A stretch of DNA of 32,011 nt from positions 1 to 32,011 of the forward strand of contig OMXL01000039.1 of the NCBI GenBank assembly GCA_900314985.1. Direction: 5' to 3'. Source of the DNA: an uncultured Prevotellaceae bacterium (lineage in GTDB: Bacteria; Bacteroidota; Bacteroidia; Bacteroidales; Bacteroidaceae). The notes beneath the pieces were generated by a model, which searched no databases, was not told the origin of the DNA, and saw nothing but the letters and a program-made list of their open reading frames with translations. The first letter of the stretch is position 1; the number at the start of each line of letters is the position of its first letter. The position numbers and the translations under genes were made by a program. Positions 1-7,476 of the stretch are shown piece by piece.

Positions 1-795
1 ATGGATGCCTTCGGTACAGCTCACCGCAAGCACGCTTCTACTGCTGTTATCGCCGACTACTTCGACGCTGACAACAAGATGCTGGGTCTGCTGATGGAGA
101 AGGAGGTTCAGGCTGTTGACAATGTACTGTCTAACATCAAGCGTCCTTTCGTTGCCATCATGGGTGGTTCTAAGGTATCTTCTAAGATTGGTATCATCGA
201 GAACCTGCTCGGTAAGGTTGATAAGCTCATCCTCTGCGGTGGTATGACCTACACCTTCGCTAAGGCTCACAACGGTGAGATCGGTGATTCTATCGTTGAG
301 CTCGACAAGCTGGATGTCGCTCTGGGTGTTGAGGAGCTGGCTAAGAAGAACGGCGTAGAGCTGGTTCTGGGCAGCGACTGCACAGCTACCAACGGTCTCG
401 ACTTCGGTACCATGACTGTCAAGGAGGGTGCTGAGATCATCACCTGCCCCGCCAACAAGGTTCCCGCTGGTTTCGAGGGTGTTGACGCTGGTCCTGAGAG
501 CCAGAAGGCATTCGCTGAGGCTATCAAGGGTGCTAAGACCATTCTGTGGAACGGTCCTGCTGGTGTATTCGAGTGCGACGCTTTCACCGCTGGTTCACGT
601 GCCATCGGCGACGCTATCGCTGAGGCTACCAAGAATGGTGCCTTCTCTCTGATTGGTGGTGGCGACTCTGTAGCTTGTGTCAACAAGTTCGGTCTGGCTG
701 ATCAGGTTTCTTACATCTCTACTGGTGGTGGCGCTCTGCTCGAGGCCATCGAGGGTAAGGTGCTTCCTGGTGTAGCAGCTATCAAAGGCGAGTAA
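1..795 (+). CDS. pgk: Phosphoglycerate kinase, 3' part (N-terminus outside window)
   Basis: This is the C-terminal 264 residues of phosphoglycerate kinase, the cytoplasmic glycolytic enzyme that transfers the phosphate of 1,3-bisphosphoglycerate to ADP. The window opens inside the gene: the first residues (DAFGTAHR) are a conserved block of the N-terminal substrate domain, so the ATG at base 1 is an internal Met and roughly 150 residues are missing compared with the usual length near 400-420. Visible family blocks are [10 protein letters not shown] at about residue 56, [10 protein letters not shown] near residue 182, the nucleotide-binding GGGDS near residue 222, and the terminal STGGGA...LPGV block. 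Codon choice looks strongly biased, as expected for a highly expressed glycolytic gene. A 7-bp tandem repeat starts five bases after the stop. The identification is secure. Confidence 0.97.
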   Translation: MDAFGTAHRKHASTAVIADYFDADNKMLGLLMEKEVQAVDNVLSNIKRPFVAIMGGSKVSSKIGIIENLLGKVDKLILCGGMTYTFAKAHNGEIGDSIVELDKLDVALGVEELAKKNGVELVLGSDCTATNGLDFGTMTVKEGAEIITCPANKVPAGFEGVDAGPESQKAFAEAIKGAKTILWNGPAGVFECDAFTAGSRAIGDAIAEATKNGAFSLIGGGDSVACVNKFGLADQVSYISTGGGALLEAIEGKVLPGVAAIKGE

Positions 796-800
796 TTAAA

Positions 801-870
801 CGTTGAACATTGAACGTTGAACATTGAACGTTGAACATTGAACGTTGAACATTGAACGTTGAACGTTGAA
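801..870. repeat. Ten-unit heptanucleotide tandem repeat (cgttgaa/cattgaa)
   Basis: Ten perfect 7-bp units fill exactly 70 bp. The units cgttgaa and cattgaa alternate four times and the array ends with two cgttgaa units. It occupies nearly all of the gap between the pgk stop (795) and the ATG at 874 of the next gene, so it forms the leader and ribosome-binding region of that gene. Such arrays are prone to slippage. Other 7-bp-periodic arrays with different unit sequences occur at 5351-5378, 5715-5749 and 24241-24268. Confidence 0.97.
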
Positions 871-873
871 AAG

Positions 874-1770
874 ATGAAACATCTTTTTATGACCATAGCG
901 ATGGCCGCAGCGTTAACCGCCTGCGGCCATCGTGCTTCTACAGACAGCGGTGTGGATGCTGATTCCGTCAGCATCGACAGCACAGCAGTTGCCAACGAGA
1001 CAGCCCTGCTGAAGACTGACAGCATCGGCATTGAGCTGACAGATACGATGGTGGAGGTACGCGTCAGCGTGGACTGGCCTGTAGCGGGCAACGACACGCT
1101 ACTGCAAGGCATCCGCCAATACATCCTGAAGCAGCTGGGCATTAAGAAGTGTACTGATATCAAGGCTGAGATCAAGAAGGTGGCCAAGACACAGTATCAT
1201 GAACTGAAGACCCAGTGGCAGGAAGACCGCGAATGTCGAGGGGAGGATATGGGTATGATCTACAGCAGTTACCAGCGCATCTCTGTCGATGAGGAGAGCG
1301 ACACCTACGTCACCTATTCTTATTGTACGGAGGGCTTCACGGGTGGTGCCCACGGCTATGCCACCGCTACAGGTATTACCATCAGCAAGGCTACTGGTAA
1401 GGAGATTGGCTATGAGTCGGAGTACAATGCGAACACAATGACGTTCAGCATCAAGCACCAGAACCTGTTCCGCAGCACCAAGAGTGCAGGGCTTTACAAA
1501 CTCATCAAAGAGGGTGTGAAAGACTACTTCTCTGACCTTGAGGACCACCGAATCAGCGACGAGGAGCTGGCCGACGTGCTGCAGAATGTGCCAGACGTCA
1601 ACCACATTCCTGTACCGCAGTTCCCACCAACATTCACTAAGAATGGTCTCGTATTCCTCTATCAGCAGTATGAGATTGGTCCTTACGCTGTCGGAATGCC
1701 TAACTTCTGCATTCCTTACAAGAAGGTGCTACCCTACCTTACTGAAGAGGCAGCAGCACTTGTAGAGTGA
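874..1770 (+). CDS. DUF3298 (RsiV-like domain) lipoprotein
   Basis: A 298-residue predicted lipoprotein. The N-terminus has a short basic start (MKH), a hydrophobic core and a lipobox LTAC with Cys17 as the lipidated residue. The ATG at 874 is chosen because it gives a normal lipoprotein signal peptide; the in-frame TTG at 859 lies inside the heptad repeat and would add a poor leader. The C-terminal half contains the blocks GGAHG (about residue 165), the repeated acidic/aromatic segment and YEIGPYAVGMP...IPY near the end, which I recognise as the DUF3298 domain found in RsiV and in periplasmic PdaC-like proteins. In RsiV this fold binds lysozyme; no such role can be inferred here. The gene could be read through from pgk, and its leader consists of the tandem repeat. 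A hairpin follows the stop. The function is otherwise unknown. Confidence 0.8.
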   Translation: MKHLFMTIAMAAALTACGHRASTDSGVDADSVSIDSTAVANETALLKTDSIGIELTDTMVEVRVSVDWPVAGNDTLLQGIRQYILKQLGIKKCTDIKAEIKKVAKTQYHELKTQWQEDRECRGEDMGMIYSSYQRISVDEESDTYVTYSYCTEGFTGGAHGYATATGITISKATGKEIGYESEYNANTMTFSIKHQNLFRSTKSAGLYKLIKEGVKDYFSDLEDHRISDEELADVLQNVPDVNHIPVPQFPPTFTKNGLVFLYQQYEIGPYAVGMPNFCIPYKKVLPYLTEEAAALVE

Positions 1771-1787
1771 GGAAAGAGGAAAGAGAA

Positions 1788-1816
1788 AAGCTCGCTACCG
1801 AAGGGGTAACGAGCTT
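1788..1816. terminator. Bidirectional intrinsic terminator-like hairpin
   Basis: Arms at 1788-1799 (aagctcgctacc) and 1805-1816 (ggtaacgagctt) pair with one mismatch around a 5-base loop. T-rich sequence follows on the plus strand (tctcttatttta) and A-rich sequence on the other side (aaagagaaa upstream). The hairpin lies between the convergent lipoprotein genes ending at 1770 and 1825 and could stop transcription from both. Confidence 0.75.
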
Positions 1817-1824
1817 CTCTTATT

Positions 1825-2223
1825 TTATTTACCGGAATCGATGAGCCACTTGCCATCTTCGGTCTTCGTGAGCTTCATCTTGTCCTCCTTGGTGTCACCA
1901 TTGCCGTAGGTTATCTTATAAGGAACGACGGCGGTATTCTCCTCGATGGCAGCAGCACCGACCTCATAGTCTTTGATGCCCTGCTTCTCTTCCATCTCCT
2001 TATCCATCTTCTCCTTGACAAGGGCCACCAGCTGTGCCTTATCCTCATCGCTCTTCACTTTCTTGAAGGTCATCATGTTGATATAGCCCTCATAGTCTTT
2101 GTCGATGATGCACTTGATAGCTTTGGTCACAGTACCTTCCGGCGTATTCGTATCAGCGGAACTACATGAGCACAGCGTCAGCACAAACAGGCAGACAGCT
2201 GCAAAAGATAATAATTTCTTCAT
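1825..2223 (-). CDS. Small DUF4878-like lipoprotein
   Basis: A 132-residue predicted lipoprotein. The signal peptide MKKLLSF...LTLCSC ends in a cysteine-containing lipobox (Cys18 or Cys20). After it comes a compact alpha+beta domain of about 105 residues: TPEGTVTKAIKCIIDKDYEGYI at the start and DGKWLIDSG at the end. This pattern fits the NTF2-like DUF4878 lipoproteins common in Bacteroidota, which usually carry a helix with 'kDy' and end in 'W.ids'. No catalytic residues are evident, and the family has no settled function. It lies 36 nt downstream of the YiiX-like gene on the same strand and may share its transcript. I see no TAnnTTTG box in the 36-nt gap. Confidence 0.75.
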   Translation of the reverse strand: MKKLLSFAAVCLFVLTLCSCSSADTNTPEGTVTKAIKCIIDKDYEGYINMMTFKKVKSDEDKAQLVALVKEKMDKEMEEKQGIKDYEVGAAAIEENTAVVPYKITYGNGDTKEDKMKLTKTEDGKWLIDSGK

Positions 2224-2259
2224 TGTTCTGTTGGTTTTAAGGGTTAATAATTATTTGGT

Positions 2260-2856
2260 TTAGAAAGTTGTTACTTGCTTCAAATCCTTACAGTGCTGCA
2301 GGTCGGAAGGCAGAAAACAGTCGCTCTCAAAGCCTACCAGATGCAGGTGGTGAGGGTGAAGTCCCGGTAGCGGCTGCTGTGTCTTGCCATAGGCAAAGAT
2401 AACCAGTTCAGTACAATACATCTTCGTCGTATCGCTGCTGTTATAGTCGTGGTCAAACAGCACACCACGCCGATACACCTGGACGGCTGCCTCAGCAGCC
2501 TGACGAGCCACCTCGCTGGAACGATGCCGATAGACGGCTCCCCGCTGCGCCTTTGCTGGTGCAAAGAACTCGTTGGGATGCTCCATCTTTACACGGTCTT
2601 CATCGTCTTCATAGGGTACGGCATGAACCACCATCGGTACGCCTGCCGAATCGACGACGATGCCTACATGCGAGTAGGCTCCACCCTTCTCTGCCAGCAG
2701 TACAGCATGACTGGTCACTCCTGAACCGCGACGGAATACCACGTCGCCAGGCAACAGCTCCACGTCCTGCGGAAAAATAGTGCCGCTCTGCACACTGGCA
2801 CCGTCTGAACAGGCCAGCATACAGAGCGGCAGAAGGATTACGAGCAATCGCTGCAT
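2260..2856 (-). CDS. YiiX/YebB-like permuted papain-fold lipoprotein (putative amidase)
   Basis: A 198-residue predicted lipoprotein with lipobox MLAC (Cys16). The mature part matches the circularly permuted NlpC/P60-like (YiiX/YaeF, peptidase C92) fold: LLPGDVVFRRG opens the domain, YSHVGIV supplies the catalytic His63, and MYCTELV supplies the catalytic Cys148 followed by Glu150. Family members are thought to cut amide bonds in peptidoglycan- or lipid-related substrates; the substrate here is unknown. Its ATG overlaps the stop codon of the upstream EF-G paralogue by one base (TAATG), so the two are probably translationally coupled and co-transcribed. That pairing of a translation factor and an envelope hydrolase has no obvious functional explanation. 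Confidence 0.8.
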   Translation of the reverse strand: MQRLLVILLPLCMLACSDGASVQSGTIFPQDVELLPGDVVFRRGSGVTSHAVLLAEKGGAYSHVGIVVDSAGVPMVVHAVPYEDDEDRVKMEHPNEFFAPAKAQRGAVYRHRSSEVARQAAEAAVQVYRRGVLFDHDYNSSDTTKMYCTELVIFAYGKTQQPLPGLHPHHLHLVGFESDCFLPSDLQHCKDLKQVTTF

Positions 2857-4964
2857 TAGTCTTCTTCCTTCATCTCAGCCTCATGCTGCTTGATGAGTTC
2901 CTGCTGGATGTCGTTAGGAACAAGCTCGTAGCTGCTGAACGCTGTGGTGAACGAAGCACGGCCACCAGTCAGCGACGACAGAGCGATAGAGTAAGAAGCA
3001 AGTTCCTTCAAAGGAATCTTGGCAGTCAGCTTCTGATAGCCAGCCTCTGAGTCCATACCCATGATGATGGCGCGACGACCCTGCAGGTCAGACATCACAT
3101 CACCCATATAGTCGGCAGGAACGAGCACTTCCAGGTCGTAGATAGGCTCCAGAACCTTTGGACCGGCCTCCTTGAAGGCAGCGCTGAAGGCGTTACGGGC
3201 AGCCAACATGAACGACAACTCGTTAGAATCTACGGGGTGCATCTTACCGTCATAGACGATGACGCGAACGTCGCGGGCATAAGAACCGGTCAATGGGCCC
3301 TGCTCCATACGCTCCATGATACCCTTCAAGATAGCGGGCATGAAACGCATATCGATGGCACCACCAACAACGCTGTTGATGAAGACGAGCTTACCGCCCC
3401 ACTCCAGGTCTTTCTCTTCCTTCGACTTGATGTTCATCTTGAACTCCTGACCACCAATGGTGAATGAGGTAGGATCTGGCATGCCGTCGGTATAAGGCTC
3501 CACAATCAGGTGTACCTCACCAAACTGTCCGGCACCACCCGACTGCTTCTTATGACGATAGTCGGCACGAGCCATCTTGGTAATCGTCTCACGATAAGGA
3601 ATCTTTGGCTCCAGATATTCTACCTGGATCTTCTCGTTGTTCTCCATACGCCACTTCAAGGTACGCAGGTGGAACTCACCCTGACCGTGAACGATGATCT
3701 GGCGCAACTCCTTAGACTGCTCCTTCTCGGTCTCAGCCTCGTTGACAGCCTTGATGGCACGAGAGAACTTAGAATTAGGATATTTGATGAAGTTGAACTT
3801 ATTCTCTACATCCTTGCCATTCAGCGTGTTACCAGTCTTTACATCCTTCAGCTTCACGGTACAGCCGATATCACCGGCACGCAGCTCGTCAACAGGGATA
3901 CGGTTAGCACCAGCACAAGCATACAGCGTACCCATGCGCTCCTTAGAGCCACGGTCAGCATTGGTCAGGTCATCGCCACTCTTAACGATACCACTCATCA
4001 CCTTGAAGTACTGAACTTCACCGATGTGAGGCTCTACACCGGTCTTGAAGAAGTAAAGTGATGTAGGAGCAGAAGCATCAGCAGGAACATCCTTGCCAGC
4101 AGCATTCTTGATGACAGGCATCTCGCTAACAAAAGGTACTACGTTGCCGAGGAACTCCATCAGACGGCGAACACCCATATCGCGACCAGCGCAAACGCAG
4201 AAGACAGGATAGATAGAACGGGTGACCATTCCCTTGCGGATACCCTCACGCATCTCGTCCTCGCTGAGGTCCTCGCTCTCAAAGAACTTCTCCATCAAGG
4301 TGTCGTCACCAGCAGCGGCAGCCTCAACGAGCTTAGCCTTCCACTCCTTGGCCTTCTCCAACTGGTCGGCAGGAACATCCTCGATGATAGGAGCACCACC
4401 TTCGGGTTTCCATGAGTACTTCTTCATCAGCAGCACGTCGATAACGCTGTTGAAACCGGCACCGGTAGCGATAGGATACTGTACGGGAACGCAGTTAGGA
4501 CCATAGACCTCCTTCAGCTGAGCCAGAATCTGGTCGAAGTCGCAGTTGTCGCGATCCAGCTGGTTTACCAGGAAGATCACGGGCTTCTTCAGCTTCTCGG
4601 TATTGCGGAAAGCATTCATCGTACCTACCTCAGGACCATACTGGCCGTTGATGAGAATGACAGCCTGGTCGGTGACGTTCAGGGCGGTGATAGCACCACC
4701 TACGAAGTCGTCAGAACCCGGACAGTCAATGATGTTCAGCTTCTTGTTGTTCCACTCTACATGAAAAACAGTAGAGAACACCGAGTAGCCATATTCCTGT
4801 TCAACGGGGAAGTAGTCGCTCATGGTGTTCTTACCCTCTACGGTACCGCGGCGCTTGATGATGCCAGCTTCGTAGACCATACTTTCGGCAAGAGTAGTCT
4901 TGCCGCTACCCGCACTGCCAAGCAATGCAATGTTTTTGATTTCGTTAGTTTGATAAACTTTCAT
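2856..4964 (-). CDS. fusA2: EF-G paralogue with degenerate GTPase motifs (EF-G2 type)
   Basis: A 702-residue protein of full EF-G length with all domains: N-terminal G domain, domain II, then domains III-V (the QSGGAGQFGEV block marks domain IV and the LQGRRAIIMGM block marks domain V). The P-loop is intact (GSAGSGKTT, residues 16-24). Other G motifs are altered: the switch segment reads EQEYGYSV instead of EQERGITI, the G3 motif reads DCPGSDDF instead of DTPGHVDF, and G4 is NQLD (134-137) instead of NKLD. The catalytic switch II His is therefore Ser84. From memory, Bacteroides has an EF-G2 paralogue reported to support translocation without GTP hydrolysis and to be needed for gut colonisation; this sequence looks like an orthologue. 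It is preceded by a promoter-like sequence at 5014-5048 and coupled to the downstream lipoprotein gene. Confidence 0.9.
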   Translation of the reverse strand: MKVYQTNEIKNIALLGSAGSGKTTLAESMVYEAGIIKRRGTVEGKNTMSDYFPVEQEYGYSVFSTVFHVEWNNKKLNIIDCPGSDDFVGGAITALNVTDQAVILINGQYGPEVGTMNAFRNTEKLKKPVIFLVNQLDRDNCDFDQILAQLKEVYGPNCVPVQYPIATGAGFNSVIDVLLMKKYSWKPEGGAPIIEDVPADQLEKAKEWKAKLVEAAAAGDDTLMEKFFESEDLSEDEMREGIRKGMVTRSIYPVFCVCAGRDMGVRRLMEFLGNVVPFVSEMPVIKNAAGKDVPADASAPTSLYFFKTGVEPHIGEVQYFKVMSGIVKSGDDLTNADRGSKERMGTLYACAGANRIPVDELRAGDIGCTVKLKDVKTGNTLNGKDVENKFNFIKYPNSKFSRAIKAVNEAETEKEQSKELRQIIVHGQGEFHLRTLKWRMENNEKIQVEYLEPKIPYRETITKMARADYRHKKQSGGAGQFGEVHLIVEPYTDGMPDPTSFTIGGQEFKMNIKSKEEKDLEWGGKLVFINSVVGGAIDMRFMPAILKGIMERMEQGPLTGSYARDVRVIVYDGKMHPVDSNELSFMLAARNAFSAAFKEAGPKVLEPIYDLEVLVPADYMGDVMSDLQGRRAIIMGMDSEAGYQKLTAKIPLKELASYSIALSSLTGGRASFTTAFSSYELVPNDIQQELIKQHEAEMKEED

Positions 4965-5013
4965 AAGGCTTATTGTTTGTAGGTTATTACTTTTTGTTTC
5001 GGTTATCGGAGGC

Positions 5014-5048
5014 TAAAGGTAGAAATTTTCATGCAAAAAACCAACAAA
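5014..5048 (-). promoter_or_regulatory. Putative Bacteroidota promoter for the EF-G paralogue
   Basis: On the minus strand, TACCTTTA (5014-5021) matches the -7 consensus TAnnTTTG at all but the last base. A TTTG (5045-5048) and an overlapping-phase TTG (5042-5044) lie 23 and 20 nt upstream, near the usual -33 spacing. It sits about 50 nt before the ATG at 4964. Confidence 0.5.
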
Positions 5049-5074
5049 ACCTTCTAAATATTAAACTTTATTAG

Positions 5075-5082
5075 TACTTTTG
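5075..5082 (+). promoter_or_regulatory. Putative -7 element for hemW
   Basis: TACTTTTG is an exact TAnnTTTG match 20 nt before the hemW ATG. No convincing TTTG is present at the usual upstream distance, so only the -7 element is called. Confidence 0.5.
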
Positions 5083-5101
5083 CAGTCTCATAGCATTCAA
5101 G

Positions 5102-6235
5102 ATGGCAGGTTTATACATCCATATTCCGTTTTGTGCGAGTCGTTGTATCTACTGCGGCTTCTACTCAACGACGTCATTAAAATGGCGTCAACGATACGTC
5201 GATGCGGTATGTAAAGAGATGAGCCTCCCCCCAGCCCCCTCCATAGAGAGGGGGAGAATAGACACCATCTATTTGGGTGGTGGTACGCCCTCACAATTGA
5301 CCACCGACCAACTGCGCCAGCTCTTCTTATATATAAATAAGGTGTATCCTCTCACCACTCACCACTCACCCCTCACCCCTGAAATAACCATCGAGATGAA
5401 TCCCGACGATGTCACACCAGAATATGCTGCTGTGCTACCACAGTTAGGCATCAACCGTGTCAGCATGGGTGCACAGACCTTCGACGATGAACGCCTGCGG
5501 TTTCTACACCGTCGTCATACATCCAGTCAGGTACCGCAGGCCGTCAAGATACTACGCGATGCCGGCATCCAGAACATCAGCATCGACCTGATGTATGGAT
5601 TCCCCAATGAGACACTCAAAGACTGGGAGCACGACATTGATGCTGCGCTCGCACTGGGCGTAGAGCATATCTCTGCCTACTGTCTGATGATAGAGGAAGG
5701 CACTCCGCTATGGAAATTGACAATTGAGAATGAAGAATGGAGAATTGATGAGGAGTTGGAACGGCAGATGTATGAGCTACTTATCGATAAGCTAACTACT
5801 GCTGGTTACGAGCACTATGAGATATCTAACTTTGCTAAGCCTGGCTATCGCTCGCTCCACAACAGCAGTTACTGGCAGGATATTCCCTATATCGGACTCG
5901 GTGCTGCCGCCCACAGCTATGATGGGAAACGACGCTCGTGGAATGTCAGCGACATTAAGCAATACATAGAAGGCATCGAACAGGGCGAGAGACCTTGCGA
6001 ATACGAAGACATCGACGACGACACTCACTATAACGACCGGATCACTACCGCCCTGCGTACCAGTGACGGGCTGGAGCTGAGTACGCTCTCCGACCGCCAT
6101 CGTCGTTTCTGCATGAAAGAGGCACAAAAGTTTATCGACGATGGTCTTCTACGCATCGTCGACAACCACTTGGCACTAACCCGCAAAGGGCTATTCGTCA
6201 GCGACTACATCATGAGCAGCCTCATGATGGTTTAA
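5102..6235 (+). CDS. hemW: HemW-like radical SAM heme-binding protein
   Basis: A 377-residue radical SAM protein of the HemW/HemN family. The signature CASRCIYC (Cys11, Cys15, Cys18, spacing CxxxCxxC) binds the 4Fe-4S cluster. YLGGGTPS near residue 59, the NPDD block near residue 100, ISIDLMYGFP near residue 160 and HNSSYW near residue 258 match HemW of Bacteroidota as I remember it. Many such genes are annotated as oxygen-independent coproporphyrinogen III oxidase, but HemW is regarded as a heme chaperone. The ATG at 5102 gives the family-typical MAGLYIHIPFC start. Three repeat-like DNA motifs lie in frame inside the gene: a C-rich hairpin (residues about 41-53), a ctcacc-type heptad array (84-93) and an aattga-type heptad array (205-216). 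They fall in what look like variable loops, and total length is still normal. Confidence 0.92.
   Translation: MAGLYIHIPFCASRCIYCGFYSTTSLKWRQRYVDAVCKEMSLPPAPSIERGRIDTIYLGGGTPSQLTTDQLRQLFLYINKVYPLTTHHSPLTPEITIEMNPDDVTPEYAAVLPQLGINRVSMGAQTFDDERLRFLHRRHTSSQVPQAVKILRDAGIQNISIDLMYGFPNETLKDWEHDIDAALALGVEHISAYCLMIEEGTPLWKLTIENEEWRIDEELERQMYELLIDKLTTAGYEHYEISNFAKPGYRSLHNSSYWQDIPYIGLGAAAHSYDGKRRSWNVSDIKQYIEGIEQGERPCEYEDIDDDTHYNDRITTALRTSDGLELSTLSDRHRRFCMKEAQKFIDDGLLRIVDNHLALTRKGLFVSDYIMSSLMMV
5224..5254. repeat. C-rich/G-rich palindromic repeat inside hemW
   Basis: A C-rich tract is followed by a perfect 7-bp stem (CCCCCTC at 5235-5241, GAGGGGG at 5248-5254) with a 6-base loop. It is translated in frame as LPPAPSIERGR. 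Very similar C-rich hairpins recur across Bacteroidota genomes in my memory, so this is probably a dispersed repeat. Confidence 0.7.
5351..5378. repeat. Four-unit heptad repeat (ctcacca/ctcaccc) inside hemW
   Basis: The four consecutive 7-bp units are ctcacca, ctcacca, ctcaccc and ctcaccc. They are translated in frame as LTTHHSPLTP (residues 84-93) just before the conserved beta-strand leading to NPDD. Confidence 0.9.
5715..5749. repeat. Five-unit degenerate heptad repeat (aattgac family) inside hemW
   Basis: Units aattgac, aattgag, aatgaag, aatggag and aattgat keep strict 7-bp spacing with an AAT-rich core. They are translated in frame as KLTIENEEWRID (residues about 205-216). Confidence 0.75.
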
Positions 6236-6321
6236 GCCTCTTCGCTCTTTCTTTTGTGAATATAGATGGCAATGCCAATAATGACGAGCAACACCGTTGC
6301 TCCAATGTTCATCCAATCCAT
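6232..6321 (-). CDS. Putative 29-residue single-pass membrane peptide
   Basis: A short minus-strand reading frame of 29 codons. It starts MDWMNIGATV, continues with an unbroken hydrophobic stretch (LLVIIGIAIYI, about residues 11-21) and ends in a basic/acidic tail HKRKSEEA. This N-out or N-in single helix with a charged tail is the usual look of genuine bacterial micro-membrane proteins. It starts 13 nt after the stop of alanine dehydrogenase on the same strand and its stop overlaps the last bases of hemW on the other strand, so it fills the gap almost exactly. No function can be named. The call rests on composition and placement only. Confidence 0.5.
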   Translation of the reverse strand: MDWMNIGATVLLVIIGIAIYIHKRKSEEA

Positions 6322-6334
6322 AAATCGTTCGTTC

Positions 6335-7447
6335 TTAGAGTTTTAATGGAGTATATTCAAGTTTCCATACTTTAGCGACAGCCTCGTAGGTACACTTTCC
6401 ATCTACCATATTGACACCACGAGCCAGCGAGCGATCGTCACGGCAAGCTTGCTGCCAACCCTTGTCAGCCAGTGCCAGCGCATAGCGCAGCGTAGCATTG
6501 GTCAGCGCTATCGTGGAGGTATTGGGTACGGCGCCAGGGATATTGGCAACGGCATAGTGCACAATGCCATCGATGGTATAGACGGGGTCGCTATGTGTGG
6601 TGGGATGCGATGTCTCGAAACAGCCACCCTGATCGATAGCTACATCAACGAGTACGGTACCCTTTTCCATCAACGACAACATGTCCTTGGTAATCAGTTT
6701 GGGAGCGGCATCACCAGGAATCAACACCGAACCGATAACGACATCGACGGTGGGCAACTCCTGACGGATGTTATGCTCAGAACTATATAAGGTATGTACG
6801 TTGGCTGGCAACTCGGCGGCCAACTGTTTCAGTCGAGGCAATGACACATCAGTAATGGTGACATCAGCACCCATACCGGCAGCAATACGTGCGGCAGCCT
6901 CACCAACGGTACCACCACCCAGCACCAATACTTTGGCGGGTTTGACGCCTGGCACACCAGCCATCAGTTTACCCTTGCCACCCTTGGTTTTCTGCAGATA
7001 GTAGGCACCATTCTGAGCGGCCATACGACCAGCGACCTCACTCATTGGAATGAGCAGCGGCAATGAACGGTCGTCACGCTCTACCGTCTCATAAGCAATA
7101 CACGTAGCACCGCTCTTCAGCATGGCATGGGTCAGTTCCTCCTCACAGGCAAAATGGAAATAGGTAAATACCACCTGTCCTTTGCGTACCAATGGGTATT
7201 CGGGGGCTATGGGTTCCTTGACCTTCACAATCATATCGGCCTGTGCATAGACATCCTCAATGGTCGGCAGAATCTGTGCACCTACAGCCTGATACTGTTC
7301 ATCGCCGAAACCACTGCCCTCCCCTGCAGTATGCTGTACATAGACAGTATGTCCACGTCTTACCAACTCGGCAACGCCTGAAGGCGTCATGCCCACACGA
7401 TTCTCATTGTTCTTAATCTCCTTGGGAACTCCTACTTTCATAGCCAT
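6335..7447 (-). CDS. ald: Alanine dehydrogenase
   Basis: A 370-residue NAD-dependent alanine dehydrogenase, which interconverts L-alanine and pyruvate plus ammonium in the cytoplasm. The N-terminus KVGVPKEIKNNENRVGMTPSGV is diagnostic. Other landmarks are VKVKEP (substrate-binding Lys near residue 74), TYFHFA with the catalytic His near residue 96, the Rossmann glycine motif VLGGGTVGEAAA near residue 176, and VDVAIDQGGCFETS with the catalytic Asp near residue 268. The start is uncertain between ATG 7447 (MAMKVGV) and ATG 7441 (MKVGV, the more usual form); a TTG at 7450 also exists but is unlikely. It lies downstream of tmRNA on the same strand, behind a series of hairpins. TAACTTTT just upstream resembles a -7 element with one mismatch, so the gene may have its own weak promoter. 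Confidence 0.95.
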   Translation of the reverse strand: MAMKVGVPKEIKNNENRVGMTPSGVAELVRRGHTVYVQHTAGEGSGFGDEQYQAVGAQILPTIEDVYAQADMIVKVKEPIAPEYPLVRKGQVVFTYFHFACEEELTHAMLKSGATCIAYETVERDDRSLPLLIPMSEVAGRMAAQNGAYYLQKTKGGKGKLMAGVPGVKPAKVLVLGGGTVGEAAARIAAGMGADVTITDVSLPRLKQLAAELPANVHTLYSSEHNIRQELPTVDVVIGSVLIPGDAAPKLITKDMLSLMEKGTVLVDVAIDQGGCFETSHPTTHSDPVYTIDGIVHYAVANIPGAVPNTSTIALTNATLRYALALADKGWQQACRDDRSLARGVNMVDGKCTYEAVAKVWKLEYTPLKL

Positions 7448-7476
7448 CAAGATTAAAAGTTAAACGGTATAATGGT

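Noticed and set aside
801-870. CRISPR-like or origin-like array
   Set aside because: Units are 7 bp with no spacers, and there are no cas genes nearby. No DnaA boxes or replication genes are visible, so this is a simple tandem repeat.
859-873. TTG start for the DUF3298 lipoprotein
   Set aside because: It is inside the heptad repeat and would put extra polar residues before a normal lipoprotein signal peptide that begins at ATG 874.
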